Source of the DNA: Choanephora cucurbitarum
Lineage: Eukaryota; Mucoromycota; Mucoromycetes; Mucorales; Choanephoraceae
Assembly (NCBI GenBank): GCA_025331435.1
Contig: JAIWNI010000051.1
Span: 1 to 64,000 of the forward strand
Direction of reading: 5' to 3'
DNA length: 64,000 nt
Of the stretch, positions 1 through 10,535 are shown piece by piece; position 1 is the stretch's first letter; every line of letters begins with the position of its first letter. The notes under the pieces are model-generated. The model did not search any database and had not been told where the DNA came from. It was given only the letters and a program-made list of their open reading frames with translations. Both the position numbers and the translations under genes were made by a program.

Positions 1-783
1 GAGGAAGAAAGAGGTACTTCTTGTCTACTTATACATCTGTTAGAACAATGAATATCTTTTTGGATATAAAAAGGTGATGTATCTAGCATGGAAAAAGTTA
101 AAACAAACAGTACTTGTGTGAGACTTGAACCTGCAAAGAACGCGAGGAATTGATCTATTCTGCTTTATTTTTCTAGATGTGTCAACTATGACGGATGTGC
201 CAGAAGACCTCAAAGCTTTTATGCTTCTCAACTGATTGATAGACTAGTGAGCGTCTTACCTTTAGAGACAGTTCTTTTTTTTATTTGAAGTTGGAGATGG
301 GTGACACGGTTGAAAAGTTCCCTTGTTCTTCATATCATAAATTAGAGATAGGTTACACTGTTCAACTTCTTTGTCTATTGAATAACAAAAGTGTCCCTTA
401 TTCTGTATGTCAAAAATCATAATAATATTTATCTTTCAGAAAGATACAAGGCTTTGAATGGTAGATTGTCTGTTCGATCAAGAAAACTAAACACGATACA
501 AATATAATTAAGATGGCTCCATTGTAAGGTTACTGAACTATTGGCGCATGACCTTCAGCTAAGTCTTCGCTCTTATTTGGCGTCGAACTCACTTATGTGC
601 CTGAATTCAGAAGTGTTACCATCTTTATCATCAACTGTTCATGGCAAACATGATTAGAAAGAGTCGCCGTTCATCACGCGTTATGCTAACATTCTTTTTC
701 TTTTGGAATCCCTTTATGATTGGAAATACTAATTATAGGCATGAACAAAGGAAGCCTTGAGCTGACAAGGAATTCAAGAAGCC
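1..783. other. Intergenic or relic DNA, no supported gene
   Basis: No open frame here looks like a complete gene. A short exon-like stretch on the + strand near 438-510 follows a CAG acceptor-like site and reads as a basic peptide before a stop. It connects to nothing convincing. The AT-rich composition resembles the other intergenic stretches of the window. Confidence 0.5.
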
Positions 784-1221
784 ATGGTTGGATGTCATTA
801 TCCGTTGAAACAATTGAATGAAATCATCCTACATCTAGACCATCTATGGCAGCTTGAGAAACACTATTTTCTTTCGCGTTTCAGGTACATATATCATGGA
901 TCAACAAACGTAACTTTGTCTCCAGAAGAATCCTTTGCAGTTGAAACAACAAGTGTTACGGTTGACATAACGGTCGTAAAGCAAAGTAAATTTAACAGAA
1001 ACATGACAGAATGTATAGGTTACAACAGATTGGCATGCAAAACATTCTTGCCTTTCAATCGCTTTTTGACTGCTGCATGGTCTCATTTCCTTTTCAAAGA
1101 AAGAGCAACTAGCATTGCTACAATAAACAACACCAAGCTATTTCTTTTAAAGTGTGCTATGCCTCTCTTAACTGCCTTTTCTGAGTCTTTGGCTAAAGCC
1201 CAGCCTATATCGAGATTATAG
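784..1221 (+). pseudogene. Open frame of a dispersed repeated gene family, probably a relic
   Basis: A 145-codon open frame of unknown family. Its central part (about 828-1000) is clearly related to a decayed segment on the minus strand at about 36180-36470. Both encode a peptide with the pattern LDHxWQLE, then a YIY motif. About 60 nt further on they share DNA around a GTGTTACGxTTGACAT core. Two diverged copies 35 kb apart suggest an old duplicated gene or transposon-borne gene. No catalytic motif or known domain is recognised. The copy here lacks stops across this stretch but has no clear promoter or splice context, so it may be a fragment. Confidence 0.35.
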
Positions 1222-1385
1222 GCTTCAAAATCGTACAAAATCTCGTTTTCGCCAGGAACCTCGAAGCGTTCTTCATGATCTCGGTCAAAAAACTGAATTT
1301 TGAAACAGTTTTGTTTATGCTTTTCGTTTTCAGTAGACACATCAAGAGTTGAACTTAGAGTAAAAGCACTGCCATTCAGGAACAA
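1083..1385 (-). CDS. Possible terminal exon of a tail-anchored membrane protein
   Basis: The minus-strand frame ends in a hydrophobic stretch followed by a basic tail (LSLKRK), as in a tail-anchored or C-terminally anchored membrane protein. It has no ATG at its 5' end. Upstream of it lie a plausible branch sequence (CTAAC) and a CAG acceptor near 1365, so this could be the last exon of a spliced gene. No upstream coding exon could be fixed before the eIF3c promoter. It overlaps the + strand relic in antisense, so at most one of the two is likely to be real. No family is recognised. Confidence 0.25.
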   Translation of the reverse strand: MFLNGSAFTLSSTLDVSTENEKHKQNCFKIQFFDRDHEERFEVPGENEILYDFEAYNLDIGWALAKDSEKAVKRGIAHFKRNSLVLFIVAMLVALSLKRK

Positions 1386-1574
1386 AAGTACAAAATGTTA
1401 GTCAGTTAGGCAATGGCATATTCACTAATATTCAAACTCCCTATGCATCCAAACCAGGACACCCAAATTACCCGACACTGTGGCGGTGGCCGTGACTTGA
1501 AAATTTTTTACATGTTTTTTTCAGAAAAAAATCTCACTTCACGCTATTAGTGTCAAGAAGCCCCCTCCAGCTAT

Positions 1575-1654
1575 AATTTTTTTTTCCTCTCTCTCTCTCT
1601 CTTTCTCTTTTCCCCCTTTCTTTTTATAGACAACTTAGATATTTATTATTTAGA
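1575..1654 (+). promoter_or_regulatory. Pyrimidine-rich tract upstream of eIF3c
   Basis: An uninterrupted T/C tract with a (CT)n core near 1589-1603 sits directly upstream of the eIF3c start codon. CT-rich stretches near the transcription start are common in fungal highly expressed genes. Here it is inferred to be core promoter or 5' UTR. The start site itself cannot be placed from sequence alone. Confidence 0.4.
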
Positions 1655-4234
1655 ATGTCTCGCTTCTTCCGTAGCTCAGACACTGAATCTGATTCCGACA
1701 CCTCTTCCTCTGACAACGAGTCCTTGTACAGTCAATCTGATTCCGAGTACGACTCTGACGCCGAGAGTTATCACTCTGAGCAACGTGACGACCAACCCAA
1801 AAACCGTTTCTTGAAGGGTGGTAGCGATTCTGATGATTCAGATGACGAAGGCGACAGAAAGCGTCAAGCCAAGTCTCAAAAAGATAAGCGTTATGAAGAG
1901 ATGGAAACTGCCGTCAAGGCCATTGAAAATGGTCAAAAGAATAACGATTGGAACCTTATTGCTACTGGTAAAAAAATTATCAAAATTTTTTTTTTTTACT
2001 TATTCACTGACTAACTTTATGAATTAGAATTCGATAAGTTGACGGTTACTATCTCCAGAGCAACTACTGGTTTCAATGCTATTCCTTTACCCAAGTTCTA
2101 TGTCAAGACAATGGTCGAACTTGAAGACCGCTTGACTGAAAGTCTTCAAAAGGAAAAGACCACCAAAAAGAAGAACACGGGTAACAGTAAGGCCATGAAC
2201 AATCTGAAGCAAAAGCTTAAGAAGCTTTCTAAGCAATACGATGAGCAAATCACTGCTTACAGAAAGGTAAAGAAAAAAAAAAAGACACGACATATATTGA
2301 ATGATTCATATTTATTGTCATGATTAGGATCCTGAGGAATACATGAAGGAGGAAGTAAAGGAAGAACCTGTTGCTGCCTCTCCTGTTCAAAAGAAGGAAG
2401 TTGCTGCTGATGAAGATGATAGTGGCTTTGTTGCTGTCACCAAGAGCGGTAAGCCTGCTATCACTGTCAGCTACGAAAACATCTTGACTCGTTTAAGAGA
2501 AGTGTTGGAAAACCGTGGTAAAAAGGTAAAGCTTTAAACAAAGAGGCTATAGTTTACATGGTCTTAACATTTTACCGACAACTATAGAACACAGATCGTA
2601 ATGAACAAATCAGCATTTTGGAAGCTTTGTTGGAAAACGCCAAGTCTCCATTCCAAAAGATTTCTGTCTTGTTGACTTTAATTGCCTATCGTTTTGACAT
2701 CACAGCCAGTAAAGCACCTTTCATGGATGTATCTGTTTGGAAAGATTCCGCCAGAGAATTCAACCTCTTGCTTGAGTTGCTCGAAACCAACCCTGCTTTT
2801 GTGGTAGCTGAAGATGCTGAAGATCTTGACAATGAAGATAAAGACATTCAACCTAAGGAAGGTGAAACCATCAAGCTCCGTGGTTCCATCCTCAGTTTCG
2901 TTGAACGCTTAGATGACGAATTCAACAAATCGCTTCAAAACTTGGACCCTCATGCCACTGAATACATTGATCGTTTGAGTGATGAGCACATTGTGTACGC
3001 CATGTTGGATCGTGCTCAATATTACTGCGAAGAAAAGAACATTCAACCCTCTCTTCCCAGAATCATCTCTCGCAAGTTGGATCATGTCTACTACAAGCCT
3101 GAACAAGTTGTCAGCTCTCTTCAAGCTGCCTCTAAGAAGCTCTTGCCTAAATATGTCCAGTCAAGCCCTATTGCATCTGTTGAGCCCTCTGAATTGGTTA
3201 ACCAACTCTGTAATTACCTCTACAAGGATGTCTCTAGTGTCTTCCGTACTCGTGCCATCCTCTGTCATATCTACTACTATGCTCTTCACAAAAAGTACTA
3301 CACTGCCCGTGATTTGTTGTTGATGTCTCATGTTCAAGACTCTATTCACCAAGCTGATGTGGCTACTCAAATCTTGTATAACCGTGCTATGGTCCAGATT
3401 GGTATGTGTGCTTTCCGTGAAGGTCTTATCAAGGAATCCCATGCTGCTCTCTCTGAGATCCAAGGCACTGGTCGTGTCAAGGAATTGTTGGCTCAAGGTA
3501 TCCAAACTCAACGTTTCGCTCAAGCCCCTAGCCCTGAAGTCGATGCTGCTGAACGTCAACGTCAATTGCCTTTCCATATGCACATCAACTTGGAGCTTTT
3601 GGAATGTATCTTCTTGACCTCTTCTATGCTCTTGGAAATCCCTGCTCAAGCACAGGCTGGACCTAACAACAAGAAGTTCATCTCTAAACCCTTCCGTCGT
3701 TTGCTTGATTACAACGAACGTCAAGCTTTCTGTGGACCTCCCGAGAATACCAGAGATCATATCATGAGTGCTGCTAAGGCTTTGGCTTCCGGTGAATGGG
3801 AAAAGGCTAAGGATTTCATTTTAGCCATCAAGATCTGGGACTTGATGACCGAAACTCAAGAAATCAAGGACATGCTTGTTCGTAAGATCCAAGAAGAAGG
3901 TCTCCGTACCTACTTGTTTACCTATGCTTCTTACTACACTACCTTGGGTCTTGCTCAACTTTCTAGTATGTTTGGTTTGTCTGTTAGCAGTGTTTCTGCT
4001 ATTGTTGCCAAGATGATCTTCAACGAAGAATTATCAGCATCACTAGACCAAGTTACTCAATGTATTGTCTTACATCAAGTTGAACTTTCCAGACTTCAAG
4101 TTTTGTCTTTGCAATACTCTGAAAAGGTAGCCAACCTTGTTGATCAAAATGAGCGTTTAGCATCCAATGGTAAAGACAACACAACTACTCAATACAACAA
4201 TAACAACAACAACAACAACAACAGAAATCATTAA
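1655..4234 (+). CDS. NIP1: Translation initiation factor eIF3 subunit c
   Basis: Subunit c of eIF3, which bridges the 40S subunit with eIF1 and eIF5 during start-codon selection in the cytoplasm. The exon model is 1655-1967, 2028-2266, 2328-2525 and 2588-4234. It sums to 2397 nt, giving 798 residues. The N-terminus (MSRFFRSSDTES) is a Ser/Asp/Glu-rich acidic region with alternating DSDSES blocks, as expected for the family. The middle is the eIF3c N-domain (helical, with the LYKDVSS/YYALHKKYYTARDLLLMSHVQ region). The C-terminal third is the PCI domain (RTYLFTYASYYTTLGLAQLS). The extreme C-terminus is an unusual Asn run encoded by AAC repeats. All introns are GT-AG. It converges with the p24 gene, leaving about 100 bp between stops. 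Confidence 0.96.
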
Positions 4235-4332
4235 TTTAGATTCATCCCACTTTCTCTCTCTCTCTTTTTTTCTTATTTTTTTTGTTCATTTTCATTACTT
4301 TTACCGTAAATAAATTCCTTTTTTTTTTTTAT

Positions 4333-5154
4333 TTAAACAGTACGCTTAACTTCAAAGAAGTGTTTGATATAATGCACTTGCCAGGCACAGACACCAATCA
4401 ATAAACCAATTTGAGCAATGGACCACCACTTGACACGAGTGTTTGTGCTTTCAGCAGCTAAATAGAATTTTGAGTTGCTAGTGTCTAAGCATAGGTTTAC
4501 TTTGACTTACTGTCTCTATGTCTCTGTTCACGAGCAACAATGTATTCTTGTTCAGCCTTGATGTTAAGGATACTTTCGGCCAATTCTTCAATTTCGTTTC
4601 TAAGAGGATCCTCATGATCTTGTTGCTTATAGGTCAATAAATCATATACAAAATGTATCATCCTATACTTACTGGTATCGTCTACTGTATTTTTAGGATT
4701 GACATGAGCATTGAAGTTGACAGACTTGACTGCTTCAGAAGACATCTTGTTGGAAAAGCAGTAAACATGCTTTCCGGGAATTGTAGCTGTCACAGTAAAA
4801 TGACCAGAATCCTCACGCGAGTTACTTAAGAGAACGTTGTTTTGTGGATCAGACAGCTAAACAAGATCATCAGTCTTTCAAACTCGAGTTTCTCTTACTA
4901 TTCTTAGTTACCCAAAAGTCAATATCATAATCACCACCTTCTCCAACCTATTGCGAGAACATGTCAATAAAACAGATGCGTGTTTGTCGAGATGAGCAAC
5001 TATTTACTTGATATGTCAGAGATACACGGTCACCGTAATTTAGTTCTTCATAAAAGCACTCGGTTTCGTGTGCTGGAATATCAACACTGACAGCCAATGC
5101 TGTCTTTAATAGACAAACAAGAGCTACAACTAACAAGACGATTTTGTTAGACAT
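4333..5154 (-). CDS. p24 family cargo receptor (TMED10/Erv25-like)
   Basis: A type I membrane protein of COPI/COPII vesicles that cycles between ER and Golgi and helps sort cargo such as GPI-anchored proteins. The ATG at 5154 opens a signal peptide (MSNKIVLLVVALVCLLKTAL). It is followed by a GOLD domain with the paired cysteines of the family, a coiled-coil stretch with EEIxELAESILNIKAEQEYI-like heptads, one transmembrane helix, and a short cytosolic tail with HFFEVKRTV. The FF pair and basic tail match the p24-delta/Erv25 class, but assignment to an exact paralogue is uncertain. At least three introns split the gene. The last small exon lies at about 4333-4460 and was placed by reading through the GT-AG site. 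Confidence 0.88.
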
Positions 5155-5207
5155 AAGGATAAAGTTTAGTTATAAAAAAAAAAAAAGAAGAGTACCTGTA
5201 TTTCTCT

Positions 5208-5426
5208 TTATTGGCCATTTTTACTGAAAAATTGATCCAATGTCTTTCTTTGATTGGCCAATTCTCTTGGGTTAATGTGTTGAGTTTTTTTTAAATTAGG
5301 GCATAAAATTAGCTGTGTATAGAATATAGGAGTACCTTTTTCCGAAAGGAACATAGCATGTAGTGGATAGCAATCATAATTCTCTAAGTCATAATAGATT
5401 CGATGCTTTTTCAATACATGAAACAC
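5208..5426 (-). CDS. Small ORF with a degenerate PIP-box-like C-terminus
   Basis: A 72-codon frame on the minus strand ending in RKTLDQFFSKNGQ. The TLDxFF core resembles the PCNA-interacting peptide in which an aromatic pair follows a Leu, though the first position is Arg rather than Gln. The middle of the frame may be an intron, because a GTACTC donor falls right after the LSEK codons. A GTAAGT donor near 5580 suggests further upstream exons. No gene family is recognised. It sits just upstream of the p24 gene on the same strand, with about 50 bp between. It may be a real small gene or the tail of a decayed one. Confidence 0.3.
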   Translation of the reverse strand: MFHVLKKHRIYYDLENYDCYPLHAMFLSEKGTPIFYTQLILCPNLKKTQHINPRELANQRKTLDQFFSKNGQ

Positions 5427-5915
5427 AATGTATCAAAATTGATGTGTTTATGATAAAATAAGAAAAATGACAAAGGGAGAAATTTGAAGAATACTATATC
5501 ATCTTGTTTCGAAAGCCATCTATGTGCGTACATTATTGCTAGCGTTGAAGGATAAACAAGAAGCTTTAGGGACTAACTTACCCTGTTTCGAGGGCTTGAT
5601 TTCATTTGGTTATAGGATACTACGCTTGACAATAGCTCAGCGCAATGGTTTTGCTGACATTTAGGCGTGATTGATCACTTGTTCTTTGAAGAGCGCACAA
5701 TACTCCTTTTGAGGATTCTCCACAAAATTTAGAGAATTTCACAGTGATTTCTCAAAAATAGTCGGGGATTGCTACAAGAACATGATATTGCACCATACAA
5801 GCAGCTTATTGTAGTTAGCTAGAACAACTGCTCGAATTCTTAAGACCCAAAAGTCTCTTATTACGTTTACTAAGAGTCAAGTCTTAGCTTCTTTTTCTCT
5901 ATAAAAATGTATAGT
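5427..5915. other. Intergenic stretch
   Basis: Between the small ORF and GPN2. The only signal is the GTAAGT donor-like site read on the minus strand near 5580, which could belong to a 5' exon of the small ORF downstream. Nothing else coding is visible. Confidence 0.4.
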
Positions 5916-6976
5916 TTATTCAAAATCTTCCTCATCTTCTTTATGTAGCCATCGTTCCTGGACATCGCTAACATCCTCATGATAACCTGCTTTCATGGCA
6001 GTCAACATGATTGATTCATTTCCTTCAGTTAAGCCACCAAAGATAAAACCACCTGCTTTATCGATCACTTGCTGTAATTTAGTCATTGAATCCTTCTCTT
6101 CAACACACAGTGTGTAGAACCCAACCAACGAAAAGTCTTGGACAAGTTCGCATAAGGCTTCATTTAGCTTTTTGTATTTTGAACCAAATGGATCTTCATT
6201 CAATGAGTCCAACAGATAAGACAGATCCATGACTTCTGTGTAATACTGAAGATTGAACCCTATGCTCATCCTTCATTTTTAGTCTATGTGTTTTATCAAT
6301 ACGCTCTTCTCTTGGTTAGCTTACTGAGTTTGCCATAAGATTCAATCAGATCCACTTTAGACAGTACATTGACATGAGGCAATTCCAATTGAATCATCGT
6401 TTTCAGTGCTAGTAATAAGACAGAGATATATTTGGTGGGATCAGTACAGTAATGAGCATCGACCATGTTGACTGCCACCAAACGGTAATCTATCTTCTCA
6501 AGTGCATGAAGTAGATCTTTGACAGCAGCGTGATGCGTAAAAAGTTCGACTTGACCGGGGAAATCAAACAGGATGTAGTGATCGTCGAGTTGTTTCAGTT
6601 GATCTGTCAGCCAGTCCATGTTCTTTAAAAGATATTCAATACAGAACATGATGCCTCCATTAGGACCCAATCCAAGCTCGTTCATCGTGTCTTCCAGCGT
6701 GATCAAGTCGAATATATTGACAGCACAAGGATAAGGTATGTTGTCATTAGCAGGATCCAAGTTGACAATCGCTACTTTTCTATCTCACTATCAGTTCTTT
6801 CGTCTCTATTTATTCTCAACCCACTCTACCTTCCAATCGCTGTCAAGTATTGATAAGCACCCCAACAGTAAGTTGTCTTTCCTGAACCAGGAGGACCTAC
6901 AATCACCTAAACATGTTATCAACAAAATAGATAAACATCTTTAATATCTGTCTTTCTTTACTTGTCCAAAAGGCAT
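5916..6976 (-). CDS. GPN2: GPN-loop GTPase 2
   Basis: A cytosolic GTPase needed with GPN1/GPN3 for assembly and nuclear import of RNA polymerase II. The first exon is only five codons (MPFGQ, ATG at 6976). Exon 2 carries the Walker A motif GPPGSGKTT. Exon 3 starts KVAIVNLDPAND. The family-defining Gly-Pro-Asn loop is present (LGPNGG), followed by the FDFPGQVELF switch II and a SKVDL guanine-specificity motif. The C-terminal half matches GPN2 rather than GPN1 or GPN3. The stop at 5916 follows an acidic tail. Two introns near the 5' end and one near 6280 were placed from splice sites and motif continuity. Confidence 0.93.
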
Positions 6977-7049
6977 TCTTTTATTGACACACAGGCAAGA
7001 AAAAAAAAAGAAAAGAAAAGAAAGACACTTTGAGGAAATTATTTCTAAC

Positions 7050-8480
7050 TCAGCATAGGATCATTTTCTGTGCTAAAGGAATGCCTACAGCAGCTATATA
7101 ATCCAAGATTTCCTTTTTGAACCGAGAAGATGCGTCAAATTTAACTAGACAGTTAACAGGAGCAATCCTTCCCTCTCCAATCATGACAAACACTTGATCT
7201 GTCACTTTTTCAGTCTCCACTAAGGCTGGATCTACCCATCCTGCTGGCCAACTACGTTCACCAGGCTTTTCTTGAACAAAGCTAACAAAAGATTGATGAT
7301 CTAACTGTGATTTAAATGTCTCAATGGGATGCCATGTATAATCAATTGGGTCCAGTAGATCAGAGGGCGCATAGCGTCCCTTATAGTTCATTTTGGGACA
7401 TGTGTGAATATAGAATCCTGTCATACAGAAATCAGTACATCCTATGAATACAGTGCTTGGATCTTTCAGTTACCCATATAGTAATAATGAAGTGTATCTA
7501 TCGTAGTATGATAATCTTGCACAAGGCTGATCTCTCTTAATGCACTGTATTTACCCAGACTGAGAAATCCATAGTCTGGATCATACAGAAAATAGACAGA
7601 CGATACACAAGAAGGTAAAATATCCAATACAGCCAGGGCGATCAATTGACCATCCAATAGGTATTTTTGGTGATAAGAGCCATAGTTTCCCTCTTGGGTC
7701 AAAGGTGAGTCTACCAAGAATCGCTTGAAACCATGTTTACTGATATCTTCCTTTTTATCATGATGAATATGATGTTGGTATTTAGCATACAAATCAAACT
7801 TTTCTTGTGTCCATGAAGCAGGCTCTAATTCCACCTAACAAACAAAAGACACATAAGCACAATGAGCAGTGTATCTAAATGAACACTTATATACCTTAAA
7901 TGTATGATCTCCTGCTTCTGTCTGTTCTTCTGCTTCATGCATAAATTCCTTTAGGCTGGCTGACTTTTTCTCACTTTTGCCTTTTATATATTTGTTGAAT
8001 TTGGCAACTACTTTCTTTTGACTTTTAGTCATATTGAACTTAGATGCATCTAATCTATGCAAGCACATAGTAAGTACACAGTGCTCTTATCTAGCCAACG
8101 CTTGATTTTACCTGATAGTATATTGTGGACAACAACTTTTCTCTAAATCTGGTTTATAAAGATATTTGCCTGACCTAGCATCACATTAAGATATATAAGG
8201 CAGCTAAAACCTTTTTTTTTCTATTACCTTCGCCAACCTCGGTCAATCAAATCTTGATAATCCTAGCATTTCTTTTGTGAACAGATAATAACACTATGGA
8301 TTCACCTTTACTTACTTTGCAAGTTAAATTATGCGCCCAAATACCAAATGAAATAGACGTGTCTTTGCCTTTACAGTAACCACAGTCATGTCGACTTGGA
8401 CCTGTGATGGAAACCATAGAGAGGCCAAGTGAACCATAGTCTTCTTCATCGCTTGAACTAGTATCGTCTGTTTGACTCAT
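7050..8480 (-). CDS. ATE1: Arginyl-tRNA--protein transferase (ATE1)
   Basis: Transfers Arg from Arg-tRNA to N-terminal Asp, Glu or oxidised Cys, making an N-degron for the Arg/N-end rule pathway in cytosol and nucleus. After an acidic Ser/Asp leader, the N-domain has CGYCKG, FGIWAHNL, then SCCPQYTIR, the Cys-rich patch of ATE1. The C-domain has HGFKRFLVDSPL, GSYHQKYLLDGQLIAL, PDYGFLSLGKYSALREI and the diagnostic CPKMNYKGRYAPSDLLDP. About six exons are split by short introns. The start at 8480 was chosen because it opens the acidic leader directly before CGYC. It is head to head with TIP41, the two start codons lying only 83 bp apart. Confidence 0.94.
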
Positions 8481-8563
8481 ATTTCACAACAAAATGATAA
8501 AAAAAACAGAGAAAGGGAAAAAAAAACGGAGTTCTTTTTTTTTCTTTTTACTTTGTTTTATAA
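8481..8563. promoter_or_regulatory. Compact bidirectional promoter between ATE1 and TIP41
   Basis: Only 83 bp separate the divergent ATG codons of ATE1 (minus) and TIP41 (plus). The interval is dominated by A-runs on the left and a T-rich tract on the right. It must contain both 5' UTRs and core promoters, or the transcripts overlap. No specific binding site was recognised. Confidence 0.5.
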
Positions 8564-9582
8564 ATGGCATCGCCTGTTTACATCAAAGAAGGATCACCAA
8601 GAACAGGTCTTGTACAAGGCATTTCACTTAATGGCTGGACAATCACCAGTAAAAAGGCCTCTATCTGTAGTTCAAATGAAATGGAAAAGTAAAATAATGA
8701 ACATACATACACACATAATACACTGTATTAAGATATCAGAAAAGGATACAAAAGGACTTTGGTCTACCTCCACCTGAAATGGTCTTTGGTAACAACCACG
8801 TGACTGTACAGTACAATAAACTTCAGATTCAGTTCAATGCTTATGATGCACTTGCCATGATTGATACGAGTTCAGATAGCAGCGAAAAGATTAAGGTTGC
8901 TTATGCTGAAGAATGGAAAAAGAAAAGGTAATTAGAATGAAAGAGATTACGCTATAAGCTCATTCTTTTGGGTGGTAGTTCTGCCAACCATACAGACATT
9001 AAGGATGTTGTCAAGCCCTATGATTGGTCTTATTCTACTGCTTATCGAGGCACTACTCTAGATTGTCCCTTTGAGCAGCATGAATCTGAATCAAAGATCA
9101 ATATAGAGAGATTGAGAACACAAGAGCCTATCTTGTTCTACGATGAAAATATCTTGTATGAAGATGAATTGGCTGATAATGGAACTGCCATGTTGACAGT
9201 GCGATTGGTAAGAAATTAGGCAGATGAATAGACCATGTTGCTCATTTCTTTTGTTGATAGAGAGTCATGCCTAGTTGTTTTTTGGTTCTGCAGCGATTTT
9301 TCTTGCGTGTAGATGATGTCCTTTTCAGAGTCAATGAGACCCGATTGTACCATGAATTTGGTCAGGATTATTTTGTACGTGAATTTACATCAAAAGAAGT
9401 ACACTATCAATACATTCGACAGGTAAGACTCTCATTTGATTTACTATGATTTTCTCACTCCCATGTTGCTTTAGAAACTGGGTCGAGGTGATGTCTCACT
9501 CTTAAACGATCAACAATGGGTTATCTCTGTCATGCCTGACATACCCAATCAAAGTATAAAAGAAAGCATCAAAATAGTATAA
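8564..9582 (+). CDS. TIP41: TIP41-like regulator of PP2A-type phosphatases
   Basis: Cytosolic regulator of type 2A phosphatases acting in TOR signalling (binds Tap42/alpha4 or the phosphatase). Exon 1 begins [16 protein letters not shown] at 8564. Later exons hold [17 protein letters not shown], then [13 protein letters not shown], and then the signature [30 protein letters not shown] of the family (start near 9267). The last exon ends SIKESIKIV with a stop at 9582. There are about five exons. The 3' end of TIP41 is only about 30 bp from the stop of the convergent cyclin gene, across a T tract that may serve both 3' ends. Confidence 0.93.
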
Positions 9583-9616
9583 ATAGATATATATAAAATA
9601 GTCTTTTTTTTTTTTT

Positions 9617-10332
9617 TTACTTTTTGGTGCTTGGTTTCTTATGTACATGCTCTAAATGCGTTGAAGGGGCCGTATTTTCATGAATGGATAGGTTCCTTGC
9701 TCTTCTTCTAACAGTAGGTGCAATCGTATCTTCTTCTGTATCTACTGTTTCATTGGAATGATGCTCAGCTAACCAATGTTGAAGTAACTGATCCCCATAA
9801 TGCTGTAATTCTTCCATAGATACAAACAATGAAAACTGATTCATAGCAATAAACTCTAGCTCAAGTCTATTCAATTCAGTCACTGGTAATCCACCTACCT
9901 AGAACAGTCGATAAGTTATCCAACGACAATATATATATATATAAAAGACAGGGGGGGTATCCTTACTTTAGCATAACGTGTATTAGTAAAGAAGACATCT
10001 GAATAAAGTTTACTGGCTACCATGATACCAGAGATCAAGAGACGATGGATGTTGTAGGGATCAATGGTAATGGCTGATTGAGAGATACGATCAAAGTAGA
10101 CCAAGACAGCTAAAAAGCATTCATTGGCACACGGACAATACTTAAGAATACGCATAAGATAGGCATGAATAGATATGCTGGGTATGGAGCGTGCATGGAA
10201 GCAGGTAGAAAGCTTTTGTTTCGGTGGTTCTTCTTTTGCGTCCATCACTTTTTCAAGTAAAAAAGTCATCATTTTGATGGTGTCTTTGGTTGGATGTTTG
10301 CCTACATCATACTGAATGGTTGTTTCCATCAT
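9617..10332 (-). CDS. Pho80-type cyclin
   Basis: A cyclin of the Pho80/Pcl class, which activates a Pho85-like CDK that controls phosphate and nutrient responses. Exon 1 (ATG at 10332) contains the cyclin box core with IHAYLMRILKY, CFLAVLVYFDRI and HRLLISGIMVASKLYSDVFF followed by NTRYAK. Exon 2 resumes with VGGLPVTELNRLELEFIAMN, the next conserved helices. The second exon ends with a basic, probably disordered tail. One GT-AG intron lies at about 9890-9965 and contains an AT dinucleotide run and a G tract on the complement. The exact Pcl subgroup is not resolved. Confidence 0.88.
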
Positions 10333-10383
10333 CTAAAAAATTGTTTGTTTTATTGTGTCTACACACGCAACGCCTTCTTTCTT

Positions 10384-10437
10384 TTCTCTCTCTCTCTCTC
10401 TCACTCTCACTCTCTCACGCACACTCTCACACACACA
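10384..10437. repeat. Compound CT/CA microsatellite upstream of the cyclin gene
   Basis: A run of CT dinucleotides grading into CACA. It lies 50-100 bp upstream of the cyclin start and is probably part of its promoter or 5' UTR on the minus strand (there as GA/TG). Confidence 0.7.
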
Positions 10438-10535
10438 CTTCTTTCAGGCTCTTTTTTAAGAGAATAATGAGAGAGTCAAAAAATAAAAGAAGAAAAAAAA
10501 ATTATCCTTTTTTTAAAAATAAATTGAGACACATT

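Noticed and set aside
3161..3760. 199-codon minus-strand frame
   Set aside because: Antisense shadow of the eIF3c coding exon, which has strong family motifs on the plus strand.
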